Assembly (NCBI GenBank): GCA_903863195.1
Contig: CAIPAY010000043.1
Coordinates: 1 to 48,989 of the forward strand
Reading direction: 5' to 3'
Length of the DNA: 48,989 bases
DNA from: an uncultured Holophagaceae bacterium
Lineage (GTDB): Bacteria > Acidobacteriota > Holophagae > Holophagales > Holophagaceae
Part shown: one piece after another, positions 1-6,798 of the stretch
How positions within the stretch are numbered: the first letter of the stretch is position 1
How the letters are laid out: each line of letters starts with the position of its first letter
Position numbers and translations under genes: made by a program
Notes under the pieces: model-generated
The model's input: the letters and a program-made list of their open reading frames with translations, nothing else
What the model was told of the DNA's origin: nothing
Databases searched by the model: none

Positions 1-182
1 ACGCTTCCTCCTTTCCGATGGGGCTGACTACGCCTGGTGCTCCAGGTTCACGCCCTTGTCTCGTCGGTGTTGAGTTCCCTCCGTTAGGGCCTCAGGTCTG
101 GATTTTCACCTCCTATCTGTGGATCGTGCCGATCGCACCCGGTCGCCTACGGCTCCCTCCGCGAATCCCAGCGAGACAACCC

Positions 183-866
183 TTAACCCAGGACTCTCAC
201 CATCCTTGGTATAGAAGTGGGGAGGACGTCACGCACCCACCCTTTGTCCCTGGTTTTCAGGGAATGTTCCCATAGCCGTGGCTGGGCCATTTTTAGTTTC
301 CTAGCTAGAGCCAATGTGGCCATTACATCTGCAAGGGCTGTATGTGCCCCCTCATGAGGAATGCCGTTCGCTGCCGTAAGGCGTTCCAGCTTAAAGGTCG
401 GTTGACCTTCCTCATCTATGGGCCATTCCAGGCCTTCAGGCCTAAAGCTTCGGGCCAGGCGCAGCACATCCAGTAGATCCCAACGACTATTGCCATTCGC
501 ATATTCCCTGGCATAGGGATCCAGTAGGTTTCTGAATAGGGTCGACCTGGTCATCTCGTCGTCAAATCGAATGCTGTTGAACCCGACGGTGCATGTGCAT
601 GACACGTAGAGCTCTTGGTGGATTCGCTTGATGAATTCTGACTCGCAAACGCCAAGAGATTGGGATTTGCTCGGCCATATACCTGTGATGCAGCAGGCCT
701 CAGGGTTTGGCAGATAATCGGGTGACAGACGGCAATAGAGTTCTAATGGTTCACCAACAGGGTTCAGGTCAGCATCAGTTCGTATTCCAGCAAATTCAGC
801 CGGCCGATCTACCCGGGGATCGACCCCAAATGTTTCATAGTCATGCCAGTAAAAGGTGTTCGCCAT
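183..866 (-). CDS. Truncated exonuclease I (SbcB-like), catalytic domain only
   Basis: The 227-residue product matches the N-terminal DnaQ/DEDDh exonuclease domain of exodeoxyribonuclease I, the 3'-5' single-strand DNA exonuclease. Visible motifs are HDYETFG near the N-terminus (ExoI site 1 with catalytic D and E), FNSIRFDDE, NSRWDLLD, and HEGAHTALADVMA carrying the final H and D of DEDDh. Full ExoI is about 475 residues and also has SH3-like and helical domains; here the frame stops just after the exonuclease fold. I chose the ATG at 866, which starts just before the first motif; an upstream in-frame extension has no family similarity. No convincing continuation was found in other frames down to base 1. 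It could be a stand-alone exonuclease domain or a 3'-truncated gene. Being at the left of an accessory region favours truncation. Confidence 0.72.
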   Translation of the reverse strand: MANTFYWHDYETFGVDPRVDRPAEFAGIRTDADLNPVGEPLELYCRLSPDYLPNPEACCITGIWPSKSQSLGVCESEFIKRIHQELYVSCTCTVGFNSIRFDDEMTRSTLFRNLLDPYAREYANGNSRWDLLDVLRLARSFRPEGLEWPIDEEGQPTFKLERLTAANGIPHEGAHTALADVMATLALARKLKMAQPRLWEHSLKTRDKGWVRDVLPTSIPRMVRVLG

Positions 867-1153
867 GAACGCCTCCCATTCTGTGATTGAACCATCCTGA
901 CCTTGTGGTGAAGATTTCACTCGATATATTTTTCTCGATCGATTCCTTGCCTCGGCTGGGAGACTTCCACTGCAACCTGACCCCAACTCTGTTCGTCAGC
1001 CATAACATCACAGCTCTGCTGGCCGCAGGTTATGAACCAACCGTCACAATGGTGCCTCCCAGCCCCCCACACCCTGTAGTGCCGCAGGCTAGAACATCGG
1101 GGGGATTCTTCAGCTGACATTCCGTGTCAATTCCCAGGGAGTATTCTTCCTTC

Positions 1154-2119
1154 ATGCCAAACACCCCTTCCCAAACTCCATCTCTCCTGGTCCAGGACTT
1201 CAATCTGCCAAAGAATATCCATCCTTCCTGGGGACGCCTTGCGGCACTGCTGCCCTGGGAGGAATCCTGGGATCCGCGAGATGAGGGTTCTAATGCCTGC
1301 CTTGCGAATCTCCTAATGGGCCTTTCAGGCAAACAGCTACTACATGGCGACAATGGCAACGGTCCTGGAGCCCTGGTCTGGGATGGCTGGGCGCTTCTGC
1401 TGATCGGGGACCCTCTTCCAGAGTCTTCCTGCTGGAAGGAATTGCTCTCTATGGTGGGCCCGAGCTCAGAGCGTGAAGTGCTGTTGGTCGGATCAGAAAC
1501 GATGCGGGATCCCAAACGCCTCGAACCACTCTTGCAAAAGATTGGAGCCCTTCTAGCGGGGGGGCACCACGTGATGACCTTCGGTGAATACAACCCCATG
1601 GCTCCGTCTCTACTCCCGGGTCTCGCGATCATGGCTTCAGCCTACCCAATGACCCCGGATGAAGCCTTGAGTCTATGGAAAGGCTTGCCAGAGGAAACAA
1701 CCGGTCTTTTCGACCTCCTGCAAGCGGACCAGAAGGAGTGTTTGAGCTGCCTCCCCTTCGCCACGCTCAAGGTGAGCTGGGATAAGGACCCGGAGCGCCT
1801 CTACGCTGATTCAACACCCAGGGGCGGTGATTATCTCTACACAGAACGATACCGGGATTCTTTTCTGGATGAGGGTAATGCCCCCGACCAGAAGGACTGT
1901 GAAACGATGCCCAAAGACCCCATGCAGCTGGTCTTGAATGATGTGGGCGTGTCAGGGGCCATTAATAGGCTCAAGGAGATCATAGATGGCAAAGGCGATT
2001 CCTTCTCCCCTGAGGACAACGGGAGATGGGAGATTGAGGCCTTGGTCGGTCAAGTGGTGAAGGCTGCCTTGGTCCACTCCCAGGCACTTTGTGGTGGAGG
2101 CGAGTGCTGGCCAGATTAG
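1154..2119 (+). CDS. Hypothetical protein, accessory region
   Basis: This is a 321-residue soluble protein that I do not recognise. It is acidic, with many Trp and Leu-Leu pairs, and contains CLSCLPF in the middle and a Cys-rich end (CGGGEC). No membrane segment or signal peptide is visible. A GGGAG-type ribosome site lies 12 bases before the ATG at 1154; a GTG at 1124 would add ten residues without a visible ribosome site. It is divergent from the exonuclease I-like gene and followed at 60 bases by another small gene, so the two may be cotranscribed. Codon use is less GC-biased than the chromosomal genes on the right of the window, in line with acquired DNA. Confidence 0.6.
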   Translation: MPNTPSQTPSLLVQDFNLPKNIHPSWGRLAALLPWEESWDPRDEGSNACLANLLMGLSGKQLLHGDNGNGPGALVWDGWALLLIGDPLPESSCWKELLSMVGPSSEREVLLVGSETMRDPKRLEPLLQKIGALLAGGHHVMTFGEYNPMAPSLLPGLAIMASAYPMTPDEALSLWKGLPEETTGLFDLLQADQKECLSCLPFATLKVSWDKDPERLYADSTPRGGDYLYTERYRDSFLDEGNAPDQKDCETMPKDPMQLVLNDVGVSGAINRLKEIIDGKGDSFSPEDNGRWEIEALVGQVVKAALVHSQALCGGGECWPD

Positions 2120-2179
2120 CCAGAGGAAATGACAACTTTTGTCTAATGGGAGGGCTCAAACTTCAGGCCTGGAGGCTCC

Positions 2180-2407
2180 ATGACCAAGCCCAAGAAGCGA
2201 TCCACCAATATCTACGGTGAAGAAGAGGCCCCGGCACGCCCCTCCATTGAAGTGAAGCGGTTCAAGACCGAGGATGGGCGGGAGGGGAGCTACGCCTCAC
2301 TCGGGAATGGGCTCACCAAGTTGCTGTTCGATGATGGCAATATGGCCATTATTCGTGAGATGGGAGAGGATAGATCCAGTGACCCTGCCGAGGATATCCC
2401 TTTCTGA
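2180..2407 (+). CDS. Small hypothetical protein (75 aa)
   Basis: A clear GGAGG ribosome site sits five bases before the ATG. The 75-residue product is charged: a basic start (MTKPKKRST), then a segment that reads as a short beta-rich domain (IEVKRFKTEDGREG, LTKLLFDDGNMAIIRE), and an acidic tail ending DPAEDIPF. The DxxDIPF-like acidic, aromatic C-terminus resembles the C-terminal tips of single-strand-binding proteins, which recruit exonuclease I, RecQ and other partners. That resemblance is only suggestive, but an exonuclease I-like gene lies 1.3 kb away. I do not recognise the family. Confidence 0.55.
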   Translation: MTKPKKRSTNIYGEEEAPARPSIEVKRFKTEDGREGSYASLGNGLTKLLFDDGNMAIIREMGEDRSSDPAEDIPF

Positions 2408-2440
2408 GTTCATGATGAATGGGCCACCTAGGGCATCACC

Positions 2441-2605
2441 CAAGTTGTCGGTTCGAGGCATCATGCCCAGAAAAGCCATGGCGACTGGAGGGCCAGCAAG
2501 GTTTCGGCATTCAAATGGGCGAATACCGCCCTCGGCAACCTGAAAGGAAACATTCGTGGCGTCTGCCACTGGATCGGCAACCAGCACCCTCCCGGTCCAC
2601 AGTGA
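2441..2605 (+). pseudogene. Remnant of an IS1595/ISXO2-like transposase
   Basis: One forward frame through this stretch reads ITQVVGSRHH, then SAFKWANTALGNLKG, then NIRGVCHW before a stop at 2603. In IS1595-family DDE/N transposases the C-terminal part reads like a histidine-rich linker, FKWVNTALGNIK, then an AI.GTYR-type segment followed by YLAEFEYRFNRR. The match covers roughly 50 residues. The rest of the transposase and the terminal inverted repeats are not visible, so the copy is dead. It lies between two orphan genes and marks past transposition here. Confidence 0.6.
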
Positions 2606-2788
2606 AGAAATCGAAAATCGATTGGGGGGTCCCCTCCACACCTGTCGCAAGTGGCGGACCGGGGTTAGTGTTGGCGGGTCATCACGCTGCCATATCTCCG
2701 AGTAGCGCATCTTGCTACTCTCTTTCGGCGTCCTCGTATTGCCAGCGGGGGACTGGGTATGGGATGAACTGCCTGCGAGGAGGGAGAA

Positions 2789-3562
2789 ATGACCCGCGCA
2801 ATCGAAATTCCCGGATTGCTCGAGGCCCGTGAAGCGATTAGGGCTTTGGTCCGCGCAATGCTCGCCCGGAAATCATCGATCTGTGGGCACCTGAAGGACT
2901 TTCCTGAATTAAGCCTCCTCCTCAGTAAATTAGCCAAGTTGGATCCACTTGATTATCCATCTTTTTCGACTGGTAAATTTTTGGCTATGGATTTCGGAGA
3001 ATCTATAAGCTTAAAACTTGAGGATAAACCTGGTAAAAAAGCAATTTTTGTAAATATTTCATTAAGTATAAAATCAAATAAAACCTCTAAAATTACAAAT
3101 GCCAAAATCATTACCCCATTAGGACGAGAGCTCGATTTGAACCGAATCGCCAGTTATGGCTACGCACGTAAAACATCACATGCAGACCACGAAAGAGCAT
3201 ATGTTGTTTCATTAGCGCTCTCTCTATACAAAGAAGGGATGTTGATAGGAACTATAAAATACAACAGAATCACGAATAAAATAAATCAATTTTCATTAAA
3301 GCCTGGAGGGTTGCGGGCAAATGCGAAGTCATATTTGATAACTGATGATGGACCCATCATGAGTCCGAAACTGGAGAGGCGATTATCTGGTTTACTCAAT
3401 AGCGCAACTGCTCATCAAATATTGGTAAAAATGGAAAACCTAAAAAAAGGCGCTCAAATTTCAGAATCTGATTTTATTAATCTTTTAAAGTATTTAAAAA
3501 TTCCCGTAAAGGCTGTAATATTTTATCCTGTCAATAAAAAATATAAATTATTGCCAGAGTAA
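2789..3562 (+). CDS. AT-rich orphan gene, hypothetical protein
   Basis: The 257-residue product starts at an ATG behind a strong GGAGGGAG site. The first 35 codons are GC-rich like the surroundings. From about 2905 onward the gene becomes strongly AT-rich, with many AAA, AAT, ATT and TTA codons, unlike any other gene here. The protein is basic (Lys and Asn rich) and has no signal peptide or membrane segment. Recognisable stretches such as GKFLAMDFGESISLKLED and KLERRLSGLLNSATAH do not identify a family for me. The sharp composition change suggests transfer from a low-GC donor, perhaps fused to a resident 5' end. Antiphage or toxin roles are possible but unsupported. Confidence 0.6.
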   Translation: MTRAIEIPGLLEAREAIRALVRAMLARKSSICGHLKDFPELSLLLSKLAKLDPLDYPSFSTGKFLAMDFGESISLKLEDKPGKKAIFVNISLSIKSNKTSKITNAKIITPLGRELDLNRIASYGYARKTSHADHERAYVVSLALSLYKEGMLIGTIKYNRITNKINQFSLKPGGLRANAKSYLITDDGPIMSPKLERRLSGLLNSATAHQILVKMENLKKGAQISESDFINLLKYLKIPVKAVIFYPVNKKYKLLPE

Positions 3563-3699
3563 TAGTTCAGTCTGTACTTCCTCTGGTCCACTTTGGATTA
3601 TTCTTCCGCAAAAAAGAAGCTCCCTTCCATTAGCTATGAAGGCTTTGTTGTTTTTTGGCGGTTCGAGCATAGAGCGCCACCCACGGCCCCTGGCCTCGA

Positions 3700-6600
3700 T
3701 CAATCCCCCACCCTTACCCACTCCCCGCTCTTGATGGCCACCAACCACGCCTCCACAGGCTTGCCCTCTTGGGCGCGGATGGCCTGGGCGTAGCGAGTGA
3801 GCTGGGCCTGGTAGCTGGCCAGTTCTTCAGCACCGAATGCCTTCGAGTTCTTGAAGTCCAGGAGGTGGAGGCGGTCGTCTTCCCACACCACCAAGTCGGC
3901 GCGGCCCAGAGCGCCGCTGGCGGCAGCTCCCGCCAAGGGCAGCTCGGTGCGGCGACGCAGGTGCCGCCAGCCCCGGGTCTCGAACTGCTCCAGGAAGCGC
4001 TCGGCATGTTCCTGCACACCGGCCACCGCAGGGGCCGCCGCCAGGCAGGCTGCGAACCCTTCGGGGTCCTCCCAGCGAACCAGCAGGTCCCGCAGGAAGG
4101 CATGGACCAGCTCTCCTTCCTGGCGAGCCTTGGCACGGGCCTCCGTCGGCAGGGCTGCGTGAACATCGCGGGTGGCATCCTCCGGGGCTAGGGTCGGCCG
4201 GAGTGCGGGCGCCGCCCAGGCAGGGGCCTCCACCGTCGGGAGCGGCGCAGGTGCGGGCGGCTCGTCCAGCTGCAGCAGTTCGGGGTGGGCCGCCACCAGG
4301 TGCTGGCCCCAGTGGGCCCAGGTCTTGGCCTCCGCTGCATCCTTGGGCTCCTTCGGCTCCTGCAGCAGCAGGCAGAGGCGGCCCTTGGCCCGGGTGAGGG
4401 CCACGTAGAGCAGATTGAGATCGTCCCGGCGCTGGCGCGCCTCGATGAGCGGCTTCAGGTCCCGGTAGGCCCGGCCGGGATGTTTGCCAAGCCTCCAGGC
4501 CAGTAGGAGGGCGCCCCCCGCCGGGCTGGTGCGTAGCTCACCCTTGCTGAAGGGCCTCGGGTGGGCGTGCAGCAGCGGCAGGATGACGTCGTCGTATTCC
4601 AGGCCCTTGCTGGCATGGACCGTCTGGATGAGGAGGTCCGCATCGTCGGCGGAGGCCGGCAGGTCGCCACGCTCCATCCCGCTGCGCTCGTCCTCCAGGG
4701 CCGCATAGGCTACGGAGGAACTGGCGGGTAGGTCCAGCAGCATGCCCAGGAGGGCCGCCAGATTGCGCCGGGCCCGCAGGGGTTCCATGGTCCCGTGGGT
4801 GTGCAGGGCGGCGATGCCGCGCAACAGAGAGCCCTCGTTCAGCAGGCGCCCGACCAGCTCCTGGGCGGACACCTCGCGGAGGCCCCGCAGCCACCGCACC
4901 GCATCGCGCTGCGCCTCGGGGAAGGCCTCGGGATCCAGCTGGCCCAGGCCGGGCAGGCCGGGTCGGCCCTCCCGGGACAGGGCCAGGCGGGTGAGATCGC
5001 CATCGGTCAGGCCCACAATCTGGCGCAGCAGGGCCACGCAGGGCCGCGGCCGCTCGGGGTGGGCCACAGCCTCCAGGGCCGCCAGCACCAGGCGCACGCC
5101 GGGGCTATCCCAGAAGCCCTCCTTGGCTACCACGTAGGGCTGGATGCCTTGGCGCTTCAGGCGCTGCAGCAGGGCCGGCAGCTTGGTGCGCTGTTTCAGG
5201 AGCAGGGTACGACGGCGGGGGCCTGCCTTGGCCGGTTCGCCCAGGCACTGCCGCCAGCCCTCCTCGCGGGCAAGGCCCGAGATCCAGCCGGACAGGGCGG
5301 AGAGGTCCGCCCGGGAGGATGGTGCCGATGTTCGCACCAGGCCGACGGGCAGCGCGTCTGGCGCCATGGCCTCCTGCGCCCCATCCAGGCTGTCCGTACC
5401 CGGCGCGAGCTGTGGCCAGACTTCTTCCACGTAGCGGTTGGCCAGGGCCACCACCTGGGGTGTCGAACGGAAGTTGAAGGGCAGGCGGAAGGCCCGGTCT
5501 CCCGCCGCCTTCAGATGGCCACCCAGGAGGCCGGGGTCGCCACCGCGGAAGCCGTAGATGGCCTGCTTGACGTCGCCCACCCGGACCATCTGCGCCGCAC
5601 CGAGGGCCGCGAGGAAGGCGTCCTGGGAGGGTGAGGTGTCCTGGTACTCGTCCACTAGCAGCAGCCGGGGCGGGACGCCCTCGAGGCGGCCCCCATCCAG
5701 GCTGTGCAGGGCCGTGCGCACCAAGTCGCCAAAGGTGGCCAGACCCTGCTGGGCCTTCTGGGCCTCGAAGCGGTTAAGGGCGTCCACCAGAAGACAGCGG
5801 AGCCAGGCTTCCAGGGCATCCACCACGGGCTCGAAGGTGGTCATGGCCACCCTCAGCGGATCGCTGTAGTAGCCCTTGGAGGCATCCACCCGGCGGTCCT
5901 GGCCCTCGGCCCAGCGCAGGCGCGTGGCCAGGTCCGCCCCGGCGGCGGGCACGGGCAGGATGGAAGAAGCCTTGAAGTGCCGCCTCTGGGCGCTGGACGG
6001 ATCGAGACCCAGCATGGGATTGGCGGCGAACGGCGCCAGGGCCGCCTCGGCGGTGGCGAGGGCCGCCAGCAGGGCGGCTCGGACGGGAGCGGCGTTCTCG
6101 GGCTGCAGGTGACCCATGGCATCGCGGTGGTTGTCGTGCCCCTGGGATAGGTCCTCCCAGTTGCGTTCGGCCCAGGTGAGCAGCAGGCGAGCCGGCACAT
6201 GGTCGGGGTCGGTGTCAGGCAGGGTGAGGGCCTCTCGGACGGTCTGGCGGAGCAGCCGCAGCAAGGCGGGATGGGCCACGTCCCGGATGGTCTCGGGCGC
6301 GCCAGCGCCCTGCCCCAGGACTCGCATGGCCAAACTATGGATGGTCGATACCTGCAGCAGCTCGGCCTCTCGCCGGATGCGGCGCCAGAAGGCCCGCGCC
6401 CGCTCAGCCGATGCCGTCCAGGAGGCCGCAGCCCAGTGACCCGCGGCCTGTGCCACTTCCCCGGCGGATTTGGTCGGCCGCTCGCCCAGGGGCAGGCCCT
6501 TCAGGAAGGCCTCCATGGCCGCGGGGTCTGCAGTCTGCAGGAGCGGCAGAAAGGCTTTCCAGGCCGGTGCATCCAGTGCGGTCAGCAGATCCAGGGGGCG

Positions 6601-6798
6601 GAGCAGGCGCTCGCGCAGGTCGGCGGCCGCCGCTTCGCTGAAGGTGGTGGCCAGGATCTCGAAGGGGCGGAGGTCCTCCCGGCCGAGGTTGGCGGTGACC
6701 AGCACGGTGAGTGTGAAGGTCTTGCCAGAACCAGCGCTGGCGCTGACTACCAAGGACTGGGTCAGGAGGCTGGCATCGCTGAGGTCGAGGTCCCGCAT
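3700..6798 (-). CDS. addA: AddA/RecB-like UvrD helicase-nuclease
   Basis: This is a 1032-residue superfamily 1A helicase fused to a RecB-type nuclease, the ATP-dependent double-strand-break end-resection subunit. Motif I is ASAGSGKT near residue 20, the Walker B/motif II is LLLVDEYQDTSP near 380, and motif III is VGDVKQAIYGFRGGDP near 413. Motif V is TVHASKGLEYDD near 730 and motif VI is LLYVALTRAKGR near 800. The C-terminal PD-(D/E)XK nuclease shows GRADLVVW then LLDFKNSK near 970, supplying D and the DxK pair. The start overlaps the stop of the upstream addB-like gene by one base (TGATG), so the two are translationally coupled. It is somewhat shorter than classical AddA (about 1200). Composition is GC-rich and like the right-hand chromosomal genes. 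AddA rather than RecB is favoured by the AddB-like partner and the absence of recC/recD. Confidence 0.85.
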   Translation of the reverse strand: MRDLDLSDASLLTQSLVVSASAGSGKTFTLTVLVTANLGREDLRPFEILATTFSEAAAADLRERLLRPLDLLTALDAPAWKAFLPLLQTADPAAMEAFLKGLPLGERPTKSAGEVAQAAGHWAAASWTASAERARAFWRRIRREAELLQVSTIHSLAMRVLGQGAGAPETIRDVAHPALLRLLRQTVREALTLPDTDPDHVPARLLLTWAERNWEDLSQGHDNHRDAMGHLQPENAAPVRAALLAALATAEAALAPFAANPMLGLDPSSAQRRHFKASSILPVPAAGADLATRLRWAEGQDRRVDASKGYYSDPLRVAMTTFEPVVDALEAWLRCLLVDALNRFEAQKAQQGLATFGDLVRTALHSLDGGRLEGVPPRLLLVDEYQDTSPSQDAFLAALGAAQMVRVGDVKQAIYGFRGGDPGLLGGHLKAAGDRAFRLPFNFRSTPQVVALANRYVEEVWPQLAPGTDSLDGAQEAMAPDALPVGLVRTSAPSSRADLSALSGWISGLAREEGWRQCLGEPAKAGPRRRTLLLKQRTKLPALLQRLKRQGIQPYVVAKEGFWDSPGVRLVLAALEAVAHPERPRPCVALLRQIVGLTDGDLTRLALSREGRPGLPGLGQLDPEAFPEAQRDAVRWLRGLREVSAQELVGRLLNEGSLLRGIAALHTHGTMEPLRARRNLAALLGMLLDLPASSSVAYAALEDERSGMERGDLPASADDADLLIQTVHASKGLEYDDVILPLLHAHPRPFSKGELRTSPAGGALLLAWRLGKHPGRAYRDLKPLIEARQRRDDLNLLYVALTRAKGRLCLLLQEPKEPKDAAEAKTWAHWGQHLVAAHPELLQLDEPPAPAPLPTVEAPAWAAPALRPTLAPEDATRDVHAALPTEARAKARQEGELVHAFLRDLLVRWEDPEGFAACLAAAPAVAGVQEHAERFLEQFETRGWRHLRRRTELPLAGAAASGALGRADLVVWEDDRLHLLDFKNSKAFGAEELASYQAQLTRYAQAIRAQEGKPVEAWLVAIKSGEWVRVGD

